NCBI RefSeq assembly: GCF_037076455.1
Contig: NZ_AP028679.1
Span: forward strand, 3,611,501 to 3,675,500
From: Desulfoferula mesophila
GTDB lineage: Bacteria > Desulfobacterota > Desulfarculia > Desulfarculales > Desulfarculaceae
Direction: 5' to 3'
Length of the DNA stretch: 64,000 nucleotides
Positions 1 to 8,048 of the stretch are shown piece after piece. The position numbers and the translations under genes were made by a program. The stretch's first letter is position 1; every line of letters begins with the position of its first letter. The notes under the pieces were generated by a model. That model was not told the origin of the DNA. It did no database searches and saw nothing but the letters and a program-made list of their open reading frames with translations.

Positions 1-1604
1 TCTTTCCGGCCAAGAGCCAGCGCCAGTCGGGCCTGCTGGCCCCCTCCTTCGGGCAGGGTCAACGCGACGGCTTCAGCTTCAGCCTGCCCTATTACCAGAC
101 CCTGGGCGACAGCCAGGACATGACCTTCATCCTCAACTACTACACCAAGCGCGGCGTGGACCTGGGTCTGGAATACCGCTACGCCCTGGACGACCAGTCC
201 AAGGGCATGTTCATGATCGACTGGATGCCCCACGACGATAACGGCGATGCCCTGTTCAACGAAGGCGAAAGCTCCCAGGTCTACGACAACAACCGCTACT
301 GGTTCCGCGGCATGGCCGACCAAAAGTTGTTCAACGGGACCATGGACTTGAAGGCCAACATCGACCTGGTGAGCGACCCGGACTACCTGAGGGAGTTCAC
401 CTTCGGCTACAGCGGCTACAACGCCAGCGACCGCCGCCTGTTCGAGTGGTTCGGCCGCAACCTGGACCCCAACACCTCCACGGTGCGCACCAACACCATC
501 AACCTCTCGCGCTCCTGGTCTTCGTCCACCTTCAACGCCGGCATCCTGTATTACGACGACACCACCGGAAACAACGACTACGTCCTGCAGTCGCTGCCCA
601 GCATCACCTTCGATGCCACCACCCAGCAACTGGGCAACACCGCCTTTTACTTCGGCATGGGTTCGTCGTTTACCTACTACTATCGTGAAAAAGGCAGCAC
701 CGGGGCCATCAGCGACGTGGCCCCATACATCAGCCTCCCCCTTAACTTCAACGATTACATCGAGTTCGAACCTAGCTTCACCTGGCGGCAACGCTTCTAC
801 GCCGTGGATACCGACGATCTGAGCGGCGACCCCCAGAGCACCGGCACCAACCAGGTGTACAACTTCAGCGCCACGGCCAGCACCTACCTGTATCGGGTGT
901 TCGAATTCGGCTCGGCGGAAGATCCCTTCAAGATCAAACACGCCTACCGGCCCTTTGTCACCTATGACTACCGGCCCAGCCTGGCCGAGAACGACATCCC
1001 GGACCTGGCGCAATTCGGCAGCGAGCGCACCAACCTGCTCTCCTACGGTATCAAGAACACCCTGACCTCCAAGACCATGGCCCCCACCGGGGAAAACGGC
1101 GCCATGGAGGCCTCCTACCGGGAGTTCCTGCGCCTGAACCTGTATCAAAGCTTCGACGTGGACGCCTACCGCACCGACGTGGACGCCGACGCCTATTGGG
1201 GCGAGATAACCATGGCGCTGGAGTTTTTGCCCACCGACAAGCTCTACTTCCAGAACACCACCTCCGTCGACCCCAACGACGGCACCTTCACCAGGGCGGA
1301 CTTCCTGACCCGGGCTTCCGACAGCCGGGGCGACAGCATCACCCTGGACTACCGTTACGACAACGACGGAGTGAACCAGCTCAACACCTGGATCAAGGTG
1401 GCCTTGACCCAGGAGTGGTACGCCGGTTTCATCAATCGCCACGATTTCGACGGGGAGATCGATTTCCAGACCCAATACGAGCTGGGTTATCAAAGCCAAT
1501 GCTGGGGCTTCAAGGCCTATTACGTGGACGACATCACCCAGCGCGGCTTTTTCATCGTTTTCTCCCTGGGCGGATTCGGCGACATCCTGACCTTCAGCCA
1601 GTAG
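1..1604 (+). CDS. lptD: LPS-assembly protein LptD, C-terminal part (5' truncated by window edge)
   Basis: LptD is the outer-membrane beta-barrel that, with LptE, inserts lipopolysaccharide into the outer leaflet. The reading frame is open from base 3 to the stop at 1602-1604, giving about 533 residues of barrel; the N-terminal LptA-like domain must lie upstream of the window. The first visible residues (FPAKSQRQSGLLAPSFG, then SFSLPYY) match the conserved start of the LptD barrel, and the rest is rich in alternating Tyr, Phe and Trp beta strands. Near the C-terminus the segment YQSQCWGF carries one Cys where E. coli LptD has a Cys-Cys pair used for disulfide maturation. The next gene, rplM, has its own promoter, so lptD probably ends its transcript here. 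The family call is firm. Confidence 0.9.
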   Translation, partial: FPAKSQRQSGLLAPSFGQGQRDGFSFSLPYYQTLGDSQDMTFILNYYTKRGVDLGLEYRYALDDQSKGMFMIDWMPHDDNGDALFNEGESSQVYDNNRYWFRGMADQKLFNGTMDLKANIDLVSDPDYLREFTFGYSGYNASDRRLFEWFGRNLDPNTSTVRTNTINLSRSWSSSTFNAGILYYDDTTGNNDYVLQSLPSITFDATTQQLGNTAFYFGMGSSFTYYYREKGSTGAISDVAPYISLPLNFNDYIEFEPSFTWRQRFYAVDTDDLSGDPQSTGTNQVYNFSATASTYLYRVFEFGSAEDPFKIKHAYRPFVTYDYRPSLAENDIPDLAQFGSERTNLLSYGIKNTLTSKTMAPTGENGAMEASYREFLRLNLYQSFDVDAYRTDVDADAYWGEITMALEFLPTDKLYFQNTTSVDPNDGTFTRADFLTRASDSRGDSITLDYRYDNDGVNQLNTWIKVALTQEWYAGFINRHDFDGEIDFQTQYELGYQSQCWGFKAYYVDDITQRGFFIVFSLGGFGDILTFSQ

Positions 1605-1636
1605 AGAGGATCCCGGGGCTTATTTGCATCAGCCCC

Positions 1637-1665
1637 TTGACAGAATCGCGGACAACCCCTATAAA
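1637..1665 (+). promoter_or_regulatory. Sigma-70 promoter of rplM-rpsI
   Basis: TTGACA at 1637-1642 and TATAAA at 1660-1665 are separated by exactly 17 bp, close to the ideal sigma-70 consensus. It sits 69 bp upstream of the rplM start, in the gap after lptD, as expected for a strongly expressed ribosomal protein operon. Confidence 0.8.
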
Positions 1666-1733
1666 TACAGCTTCGACAAGCGAGGGCGAGTTGCGCCCTT
1701 TACGCCCGACATTACATAGTTAGGCTTGAGATC

Positions 1734-2165
1734 ATGAAGAGCTTTGTAGCCAAAAAACAAGACATCAACCAGGAATGGTTCGTGGTGGACGCCACCGACC
1801 TGATCCTGGGCCGTCTGGCCAGCGAAGTGGCCCGCCGCCTGCGGGGCAAGCATAAGGCCATCTTTACCCCCAACGTGGACACCGGCGACTTCGTCATCGT
1901 GGTCAACGCCGACAAGATCCGTTTGAGCGGCCGCAAGATGGACCAGAAAATGTACCATCGCCACAGCGGCTACCCCGGCGGCATCACCTCGGTCACCGCC
2001 CGGCGCATGATGGACACCTACCCCGAGCGCGTGATCACCAACGCGGTGCGCGGTATGCTGCCCAAGAATCGCCTGGGGCGCCAACTGATCAAGAAGCTGA
2101 AGGTTTATGCGGGACCCGAGCATCCCCATGAGGCCCAGCAGCCCCAGCCGTTGAGCCTGGCCTAA
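1734..2165 (+). CDS. rplM: 50S ribosomal protein L13
   Basis: L13 is an early-assembling large-subunit protein that binds 23S rRNA. The 143-residue product has the usual length and family signatures: [16 protein letters not shown] near residues 15-30, [16 protein letters not shown] in the middle, then [10 protein letters not shown] and [14 protein letters not shown]. The start is ATG at 1734, downstream of a consensus promoter. rpsI follows after 20 bp, the near-universal rplM-rpsI arrangement, so the two are surely co-transcribed. The C-terminal tail ([11 protein letters not shown]) is a little longer and less charged than in many homologues. Confidence 0.97.
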   Translation: MKSFVAKKQDINQEWFVVDATDLILGRLASEVARRLRGKHKAIFTPNVDTGDFVIVVNADKIRLSGRKMDQKMYHRHSGYPGGITSVTARRMMDTYPERVITNAVRGMLPKNRLGRQLIKKLKVYAGPEHPHEAQQPQPLSLA

Positions 2166-2185
2166 GGGGAGGAGCGTTAAAGACT

Positions 2186-2581
2186 ATGAGCGACACGCGA
2201 GTATACGCCACCGGTAAACGCAAAACCTCGGTGGCCCGTTGTTGGTTGATCCCCGGCGGCAGCGGCCAGATCTACATCAACCGCCGCGTTGCGGACACCT
2301 ACTTCACCCGGCCGACCCTGCTGCAGGTGATCCGTCAGCCCCTGAGCCTGACCGACAACCTGGACAAGTTCGACGTCATGGCCACGGTGCGCGGCGGAGG
2401 CCACACCGGCCAGGCCGGCGCCCTGCGCCACGGCATCGCCAAGGCCCTGGCCGAGCAGAACCCCGAGCTGCACAAGGCCCTCAAGAAGGCCGGTTTCCTT
2501 TCTCGCGACGCCCGCAAGAAGGAGCGCAAGAAGTACGGCCAGCCCGGCGCCCGCGCCCGCTTCCAGTACTCCAAGCGCTAA
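2186..2581 (+). CDS. rpsI: 30S ribosomal protein S9
   Basis: S9 lies in the 30S head, and its basic C-terminal tail reaches the P-site tRNA anticodon. The 131-residue product has the family start ([15 protein letters not shown]), the [19 protein letters not shown] core and the arginine/lysine C-terminus ending in FQYSKR. A GGGGAGGAGCG ribosome-binding site lies upstream of the ATG at 2186. It is the second gene of the rplM-rpsI operon, and a hairpin terminator follows about 25 bp after the stop. Nothing is unusual apart from the tail reading [14 protein letters not shown] where many species have a more basic stretch. Confidence 0.97.
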   Translation: MSDTRVYATGKRKTSVARCWLIPGGSGQIYINRRVADTYFTRPTLLQVIRQPLSLTDNLDKFDVMATVRGGGHTGQAGALRHGIAKALAEQNPELHKALKKAGFLSRDARKKERKKYGQPGARARFQYSKR

Positions 2582-2606
2582 GAGCGCGGCCACTACCGGC
2601 AATTCA

Positions 2607-2638
2607 GGGGAAGGTCCGCTCGGGCCTTCCCTTTCTTA
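2607..2638 (+). terminator. Intrinsic terminator of rplM-rpsI
   Basis: GGGAAGG and CCTTCCC arms close a hairpin at 2608-2631, followed by a T-rich run at 2632-2638. It lies between rpsI and argC, ending the ribosomal operon. Confidence 0.65.
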
Positions 2639-2654
2639 TGGTGGAGAGGTTTCG

Positions 2655-3692
2655 ATGATACCCGTCGCTATCATGGGAGGTTCCGGCTACACCGGAGTGG
2701 AGCTCATGCGGCTCATCGCCGGGCACCCGGAGCTGGAGCTCGTTGCCGTAAGCTCCGGCCAATTCAAGGGCCAGGCCGTGGACCAGGTGTTCGGTGCCCT
2801 GGAAGGGGCCGTCAACCTGTCTTTCGTGGACCACGACGCCCGGGCCCTGGCCCAGGGGGCCGCGCTGGTGTTCTTGGCCGTGCCCCACAAGGCGGCCATG
2901 GCCGCCGCGCCGGACCTCTTGGCCGCCGGGGCCAAGGTGGTGGACCTCTCGGCCGACTTCCGCATCCACGACGTGGCGGTGTACGAAAAATGGTACGCCC
3001 CCCACAGCGCGCCCGAGCTTTTGGCCCAGGCGGTGTACGGCCTGCCCGAGTTCTACCGGAACCAGGTCAAGGGCGCACAGTTGGTGGCCAACCCCGGCTG
3101 CTACGTGACCAGCGTGTTGGTGCCCCTGGTGCCCTTGCTCAAGGCCGGTCTGGTGGAGCCCCAGGGCCTCATCGCCGATAGCGCCTCCGGAGTCTCGGGG
3201 GCCGGGCGCAGCGCCAAGCTGGGCCTGATCCACGGCGAGGTGCACGAGAACTTCAAGGCCTACGCGGTGGACGGCCACCGGCACACCCCGGAGATGGAGC
3301 AGGAGCTCTCCCTGGCCGCCGGCGCCGAGGTGCGGCTCACCTTCACCCCCCACCTGCTGCCCATGGACCGGGGCATCCTCTCCACCATCTACGCCCGGCC
3401 CCGGGCCGGGGCGGACGCCGAGGCGGTACGGGCCTGCTGGCAAAAGGCCTACGGCGAAGAGCCCTTCGTGCGGGTGTTGCCGCCGGGACGGCTGCCGGCC
3501 ACCAAGGAGGTGCGGGGCACCAACCGGGTGCAACTGGGCGTGGCCGTGGACCCGCGCTCCGGGCTCATCAAGCTTTTCTCGGCCCTGGACAACCTGACCA
3601 AGGGGGCCAGCGGCCAGGCCATGCAAAACGCCAATCTCATGCTGGGCCTGGACGAAACCGCCGGCCTGCGCGAGCTGGCCCTCACCCCCTAG
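2655..3692 (+). CDS. argC: N-acetyl-gamma-glutamyl-phosphate reductase
   Basis: ArgC makes N-acetylglutamate semialdehyde by NADPH-dependent reduction of the acyl phosphate, the third step of arginine biosynthesis in the cytoplasm. The 345-residue protein opens with the Rossmann motif GGSGYTG (residues 8-14) and has the catalytic Cys149 in ANPGCYVTS. The dimerisation half contains LIADSASGVSGAGR and ENFKAYAVDGHRHTPE. The ATG at 2655 follows GGTGGAGAGG. Other arg genes are not adjacent; truA begins 5 bp after the stop, so the two are probably one transcript. The sequence looks intact. Confidence 0.96.
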   Translation: MIPVAIMGGSGYTGVELMRLIAGHPELELVAVSSGQFKGQAVDQVFGALEGAVNLSFVDHDARALAQGAALVFLAVPHKAAMAAAPDLLAAGAKVVDLSADFRIHDVAVYEKWYAPHSAPELLAQAVYGLPEFYRNQVKGAQLVANPGCYVTSVLVPLVPLLKAGLVEPQGLIADSASGVSGAGRSAKLGLIHGEVHENFKAYAVDGHRHTPEMEQELSLAAGAEVRLTFTPHLLPMDRGILSTIYARPRAGADAEAVRACWQKAYGEEPFVRVLPPGRLPATKEVRGTNRVQLGVAVDPRSGLIKLFSALDNLTKGASGQAMQNANLMLGLDETAGLRELALTP

Positions 3693-3696
3693 GCTC

Positions 3697-4593
3697 GTGA
3701 ACCACGCCGACACCCCAGGGCTCTGGCCGCGCCTGTGCGGCGACTTCCCGCCCTTGGACGTACCCTTTCTGGAGCGGGAACCGGACGGCCCCACCCGCCA
3801 TCTGGCCCTGGGCCTGGCCTATCGCGGAGACGGCTTCTTGGGCTGGCAGGTGCAGCCCAAGGGCCCGACCGTGCAGGGAGCCATTGAGGCGGCGCTGACC
3901 AGGCTCTGCGACGAACCCATCCGGGTGTTCGCCTCGGGCCGCACCGACACCGGGGTGCACGCCTGGGGCCAGGTGGCCAGCTTCAGCACCACCAGCGGCC
4001 TGCCCTTGGAGCGCATGCTCCGGGGGCTGCGCTCCCTGCTGCCGCCCTCGGTGTGGGTGCGGGCCCTGGGGCCGGTGCCCGAGGACTTCCACGCCCGCTA
4101 CAGCGCCCAGGGCAAGACCTACCACTATTACCTGTGGCCCCAGGCCCAGGGCGGGCTGTTCCTGGACGGCCTGTGCTGGCCCCTGCGCGCGGCCCTGGAC
4201 CCGGAGCCCATGGCCCGGGCCCTCAAAGGCCTGCTGGGGCCCTTGGACATGGCCGCCTTTGCCAGCGCGGGGGGCGACCCCGGCGAGAGCACCGTGCGGG
4301 AGTTGCACCGGGCCGAGATTTCTCAGGTGCCCGGCGGCCTGCTGGAGGTGCGCCTCACGGCCAGCGGATTTTTGCGCCACTGCGTGCGCAACCTGGTGGG
4401 CAGCCTGGTGCAGGTGGGCCGGGGGCAGATGGACCCCACGGAGATGGCCCGCATGGCCCGGGCGGGCAAGCGCCTGCGCCCCGGGCCCAAGGCCCCGCCG
4501 TATGGGCTCTATCTGGCCAAGGTGTTCTATACCGGCTTCGCCAGGCAGCGGGATACCGCGTTGCCGGCATCGCTCCAGCCTCGACGTAGCTGA
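3697..4593 (+). CDS. truA: tRNA pseudouridine synthase A, with repeat-derived C-terminal tail
   Basis: TruA isomerises uridines 38-40 in tRNA anticodon arms. The GTG start at 3697 gives 298 residues. The catalytic Asp is D84 in SGRTDTGVHA, and YRGDGFLGWQ, KTYHYYLWPQ and FLRHCVRNLVGSLV are family blocks. The first 30 or so residues precede the conserved domain and may be untranslated. The conserved C-terminal block ends near YGLYLAKVFY; the last 20 or so codons (from about 4532) lie inside a copy of a dispersed palindromic repeat, so the tail and the stop codon appear to come from the repeat. The gene is convergent with the small gene at 4939-5127. The enzyme core is complete. Confidence 0.93.
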   Translation: MNHADTPGLWPRLCGDFPPLDVPFLEREPDGPTRHLALGLAYRGDGFLGWQVQPKGPTVQGAIEAALTRLCDEPIRVFASGRTDTGVHAWGQVASFSTTSGLPLERMLRGLRSLLPPSVWVRALGPVPEDFHARYSAQGKTYHYYLWPQAQGGLFLDGLCWPLRAALDPEPMARALKGLLGPLDMAAFASAGGDPGESTVRELHRAEISQVPGGLLEVRLTASGFLRHCVRNLVGSLVQVGRGQMDPTEMARMARAGKRLRPGPKAPPYGLYLAKVFYTGFARQRDTALPASLQPRRS

Positions 4594-4651
4594 ACCACGC
4601 CTGCGGCTGTCGCTCGCCGGACGCCTTGTCTGCCGCCGCCTGGCTGTGCCG
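4532..4651 (-). repeat. Dispersed palindromic element, copy 1 (inverted), overlapping truA 3' end
   Basis: About 120 bp. Its reverse complement aligns along its length with copies at 4808-4928 and 16927-17048. The shared layout is a GCGGCAYAGCCAGG-like left end, then GGCAAGGCG, a short inner stem around GCGTA..TACG, and GCGGCATRGCGC-GCCTGG at the right end. The outer halves are near-complementary, so the element can fold into one long hairpin. It covers the last codons and stop of truA. Confidence 0.8.
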
Positions 4652-4663
4652 GGGGAGAGGTTT

Positions 4664-4694
4664 GTTGGGTTTCGCTTTGCTCTACCCAACCTAC
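4664..4694 (-). repeat. GTTGGGT hairpin repeat, copy a (inverted)
   Basis: A 31-bp unit of the form GTTGGGTTTCGC..GCTCTACCCAAC. The GTTGGGT and ACCCAAC ends pair. The same unit occurs at 4723-4760 and 16536-16566. Similar motifs are widespread intergenic repeats in bacteria (general knowledge). Confidence 0.7.
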
Positions 4695-4722
4695 GCCATC
4701 TCATAAAAAGTACAAAATCATG

Positions 4723-4760
4723 CAGGTTGGGTGGAGGGCTTCCCAGCCCGAAACCCAACA
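4723..4760 (+). repeat. GTTGGGT hairpin repeat, copy b (variant)
   Basis: AGGTTGGGTGGAGGGC..CGAAACCCAAC, in the opposite orientation to copy a about 30 bp away. Its centre differs (GGCTTCCCAGCC), so it forms its own hairpin. Together, 4594-4938 holds repeats only, with no credible gene. Confidence 0.65.
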
Positions 4761-4807
4761 ATTCCAATGAATTCCTAGAAAAGCATCAGTGACGACAAGG
4801 CATTTTT

Positions 4808-4928
4808 GCGGCATAGCCAGGTGGTGCTAGGCAAGGCGGCGGCAAGCGCAGACTGCAGGCGTATTGTTACATACGCCGAGGTCTAAGCGACGCCGCCAAC
4901 GCGGCATAGCGCCGCCTGGCGAAGCCGC
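4808..4928 (+). repeat. Dispersed palindromic element, copy 2
   Basis: The same roughly 120-bp family as 4532-4651 and 16927-17048, here in direct orientation. The left end reads GCGGCATAGCCAGG and the right end GCCGCCTGGCGAAGCCGC, with an inner GGCGTA..TACGCC stem. It ends 10 bp from the stop of the convergent small gene at 4939. Confidence 0.8.
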
Positions 4929-4938
4929 ACGCTACCAG

Positions 4939-5127
4939 CTACTTTTTGTCGTCCTCGGCCATGGTCTTGCTCAGGGCTTTGTAGACCTGGGGGAAGGCTT
5001 CCTCAAAGGCGGCCACCGACATGCGTCCGCTTTCGATGAACTTGACGATGATCTCCTTGGAGGCCTTGAGCAAGGCTTCCTGACGAGGGCTGAGGCGATC
5101 CTGGGGCGGCTCTTTTTTTTGGCTCAT
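4939..5127 (-). CDS. Small hypothetical protein, 62 residues
   Basis: I do not recognise a named family. The product starts MSQKKEPPQDRLSPRQEALL, is largely helical and charged, and has no signal peptide or membrane segment. The middle (KEIIVKFIESGRMSVAAFEEAFP) reads like a short helical domain. AAGGA lies 8 bases upstream of the ATG, a good ribosome-binding site, which with the non-random composition argues that the gene is real. It is divergent from mutL, and its 3' side faces the repeat-filled gap after truA. No function can be assigned. Confidence 0.6.
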   Translation of the reverse strand: MSQKKEPPQDRLSPRQEALLKASKEIIVKFIESGRMSVAAFEEAFPQVYKALSKTMAEDDKK

Positions 5128-5319
5128 GATCGATCCTTGGTTCTAGCCGGGCCGCCCCGCCGGAAGGAAGAAGGCACACCATTATTCCCGGCGGGGCCCC
5201 GGCCCGAAGATAAACCCTGCAAGGCCCATCCCCGGCCCGGCCAGCTTACAACACTCCCGCCGGCCAGGCAAGGCCCGGCGCTGGCCAGGCTAGGCGGGGC
5301 TGTGCTATACCTTCTAGCC

Positions 5320-7122
5320 ATGGAAACGCAGTCCAACCCCAAGCCCATCCGCCTGCTGCCCGAAGAGGTCTCCAACCAGATCGCCGCCGGCGAGGTGGTG
5401 GAACGCCCGGCCAGCGTGCTCAAGGAGCTGGTGGAAAACTCCCTTGACGCCGGAGCGGGGCGCATCGGAGTGGAGGTGGCCGCCGGGGGCCGCCGCCTCA
5501 TCCGGGTGGTGGACGACGGTACGGGCATGCTGCCCGACGATCTATTGCTGGCCCTGGAGCGCCACGCCACCAGCAAGGTGGCCCGGGCCGAGGACTTGAC
5601 CCACATCTCCTCCCTGGGCTTCCGGGGCGAGGCCCTGCCCTCCATCGCGGCGGTGAGCCGCATGAGCCTGCGCTCGCGCACCCGGGACGCCGAGGCTGGT
5701 GGCCTGGTGGGGGTGGAAGGCGGCAAGGTCATGGCCGTGGAGGAGGTGGGCTGCCCGGTGGGCACCCTGGTGGAGGTGCGGGACCTGTTCTTCAACACCC
5801 CGGCCCGGCGCAAGTTCCTTAAAAGCCAGGCCACCGAGAGCGGCCATCTGGCCGGGGCCCTGGTGCGCCTGGCCCTGGCCCAGCCCCAGGTGGCCTTCCG
5901 CTACACCGTAGGCACCCAGGTGACCTACGATCTGCCCGCCGGCCAGGATCTGGCCTCCCGGGCGGGCTCGCTTTTGGGCCGGGCCACCGCCGAGAACATG
6001 GTGCGCCTGGAGGAAGAGGAAGGCCCCCTGCGCCTCATGGGCCTGGCCGGGCTGCCCTCCCTCAGCCGCACGGCGGCCGACCAGATCTATACCTTTGTCA
6101 ACGGCCGCTTCGTGCGCGACAAGGTGCTGCTGCACGCCATCTACCAGGCCTACCGGGGGCTCATGCCCGACGGCCGGAGGCCGGTGGTGGTGCTGCACAT
6201 CACCCTGGACCCGGCCCTGGTGGACGTGAACGTGCACCCGGCCAAGACCGAGGTGCGCTTCACCCAGCAGCAGGAGGTGCACCAGGCCCTGGCCGGAGCC
6301 CTGCGCCGGGGCTTGGGGCGCAGCCGCGCGGCCCGGCCCGCCCCTCGGCCCATGGTGGGCGCGGCCTCTCTGGCGCGGCCCCAGCCCTTGCCCGAGCGCG
6401 GTCCCATCGCCCCGCTGCGGCCCCCGGCTCCGGCCGGGCGGGTGGCCGAGCCCTGTGCCCCGGCCGCTTTGGACGAGCCCTGCATCTTCCCGGCCGGCGG
6501 GGCCAACCGCTTGCGGCCCCTGTACACCCGGGCCGAGGAGCTCACGGTGATCGGCCAGCTGCACGGCCTGTACGTGCTGTGCTCCTCGCCCCAGGGCCTG
6601 GTTTTGGTGGACCAGCACGCGGCCCACGAGCGCCTGACCTACGAGCGCCTCAAGGCCGGACTGGCCCAGGGCGAGCTGCCCCGCCAGGGCCTTCTTACTC
6701 CCCAGACGTTGGAGCTGACCCCCGGCGAAGCGGCCTGGGCCACCGAGCAGGCGGCCCAATGGGCCCGCCTGGGCCTGGAGCTGGAGCCCTTTGGCGGCAA
6801 CACCTGGGCCATCCGGGCGGTGCCGCCCCACCTGGCCGGAGGCGATCCCCGCCCGGCGGTGCGCGACCTGCTCAGCCAGATGAGCGCATCCGGCCTGCCG
6901 GTGGACACCCCCGAGTTCGTGGAGACCGCCCTGCGATCCCTGGCCTGCCACGGCTCGGTGCGCCAGGGCCAGCGCCTCAAGCCCGCCGAGCTGGAGGAGC
7001 TGGTGGACCGGATCTGCGCCCTGCCCCCGCCCCTGACCTGCCCCCACGGCCGCCCGGTGATGCTCCTGCTCTCGCGCCACGAGCTGGACCGCTCCTTCAA
7101 GCGTAGCGCGGAGCCGGCTTGA
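5320..7122 (+). CDS. mutL: DNA mismatch repair protein MutL
   Basis: MutL couples MutS mismatch recognition to strand incision. The 600-residue protein starts at ATG 5320; the frame is open further upstream, but family similarity begins only here. The N-terminal GHKL ATPase shows E39-N40 in LVENSLDAGA, DDGTGM, and GFRGEALPSI. After a Pro/Ala-rich linker (about residues 335-400) comes the C-terminal dimerisation domain. It holds DQHAAHERLTYE, which fits the metal-binding DQHA-x2-E-x4-E endonuclease motif, together with ACHGSVR and CPHGRP. This implies a nicking MutL that needs no MutH. The stop overlaps the miaA start by one base. Confidence 0.96.
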   Translation: METQSNPKPIRLLPEEVSNQIAAGEVVERPASVLKELVENSLDAGAGRIGVEVAAGGRRLIRVVDDGTGMLPDDLLLALERHATSKVARAEDLTHISSLGFRGEALPSIAAVSRMSLRSRTRDAEAGGLVGVEGGKVMAVEEVGCPVGTLVEVRDLFFNTPARRKFLKSQATESGHLAGALVRLALAQPQVAFRYTVGTQVTYDLPAGQDLASRAGSLLGRATAENMVRLEEEEGPLRLMGLAGLPSLSRTAADQIYTFVNGRFVRDKVLLHAIYQAYRGLMPDGRRPVVVLHITLDPALVDVNVHPAKTEVRFTQQQEVHQALAGALRRGLGRSRAARPAPRPMVGAASLARPQPLPERGPIAPLRPPAPAGRVAEPCAPAALDEPCIFPAGGANRLRPLYTRAEELTVIGQLHGLYVLCSSPQGLVLVDQHAAHERLTYERLKAGLAQGELPRQGLLTPQTLELTPGEAAWATEQAAQWARLGLELEPFGGNTWAIRAVPPHLAGGDPRPAVRDLLSQMSASGLPVDTPEFVETALRSLACHGSVRQGQRLKPAELEELVDRICALPPPLTCPHGRPVMLLLSRHELDRSFKRSAEPA

Positions 7123-8039
7123 TGCCCGCCCCCGCCTTGGTGGTGCTGGCCGGGCCCACCGCCGTGGGCAAGACCGGCCTGTCCCTGGAGCTGGCCCGGC
7201 GCTTCGGAGCCGAGATCGTGGGCGCGGACAGCGTGCAGGTCTATCGGGGCCTGGACATCGGCTCGGCCAAGCCCACCGCAGACGAGCAGGCCCGAGCCCG
7301 CCACCACCTCATCGACATGGCCGATGCAAACGAAAACTTCAGCGCGGCCCGCTACGCCCACCTGGCCGACGAGGCCATCACCGACATCGACGCCAGGGGT
7401 AAAAGGCCCTTGGTGGTGGGCGGCACCGGACTCTATTTGAAGGCCCTGATCTTCGGCCTGGCCCCCACCCCGCCGGTGGACCAGGCCCTGCGCGAACGCC
7501 TGCGCCGGGAGTGGGAGCAGCAGGGCCCCCAGGCCATGCACCAGCGTCTGGGCGAGCTGGACCCGGCGAGCGCGGCCAAACTGCACCCCAACGACCGCCA
7601 GCGGGTGCTGCGGGCCCTGGAGGTGTGCCTGCAGACCGGCGCGCCCCTGAGCCGCCGCCAAAAATCCCACGGCTTTGCCCAAGCGCGCTATCCTTATCTA
7701 ATGATCGGCCTGGAGCGGCCTCGGCCGGAGCTGAACAGGCGCATAGAGGAGCGGGCCCGGGCCATGTGGCAAGAAGGCCTGCTGGAGGAGACGCGGGCCC
7801 TGCTGGAGGCGGGGGTGCCTCCCCAGGCCCCCGGCCTGGCCAGCCTGGGCTATCGCCAGGCGGTGGCTTTTTTGCGCGGGCAAATGCGGTCCGAAGACGC
7901 GCTGTTTGATATGATTAAGAAAACCAAGGCCTATGCCAAGCGCCAGCTCACCTGGTTTCGCGGGGTGGAGGGCCTGATTTGGCATCATGCCGAAGACTTT
8001 GAAGGAATCGGACGCCGGGTGGCGGATTTCTGGTCTTGA
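7122..8039 (+). CDS. miaA: tRNA dimethylallyltransferase
   Basis: MiaA transfers a dimethylallyl group to the N6 of A37 in tRNAs reading UNN codons. The P-loop is GPTAVGKT near the N-terminus, followed by DSVQVYRGLDIGSAKPT and the YLKALIFGL segment; the C-terminal half carries NDRQRVLRALEV and YAKRQLTWFRG. ATG 7122 overlaps the mutL stop (TGATG), so the two are translationally coupled; a TTG one codon earlier is the alternative start. Its product is the substrate for MiaB, encoded at 51667-53007. Length (305 residues) is typical. Confidence 0.96.
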   Translation: MPAPALVVLAGPTAVGKTGLSLELARRFGAEIVGADSVQVYRGLDIGSAKPTADEQARARHHLIDMADANENFSAARYAHLADEAITDIDARGKRPLVVGGTGLYLKALIFGLAPTPPVDQALRERLRREWEQQGPQAMHQRLGELDPASAAKLHPNDRQRVLRALEVCLQTGAPLSRRQKSHGFAQARYPYLMIGLERPRPELNRRIEERARAMWQEGLLEETRALLEAGVPPQAPGLASLGYRQAVAFLRGQMRSEDALFDMIKKTKAYAKRQLTWFRGVEGLIWHHAEDFEGIGRRVADFWS

Positions 8040-8048
8040 ACGAGGACG

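Noticed and set aside
4864-5319. An N-terminal extension of MutL
   Set aside because: The frame is open, but it runs through a repeat and the antisense of the small gene at 4939-5127; MutL similarity begins at ATG 5320.
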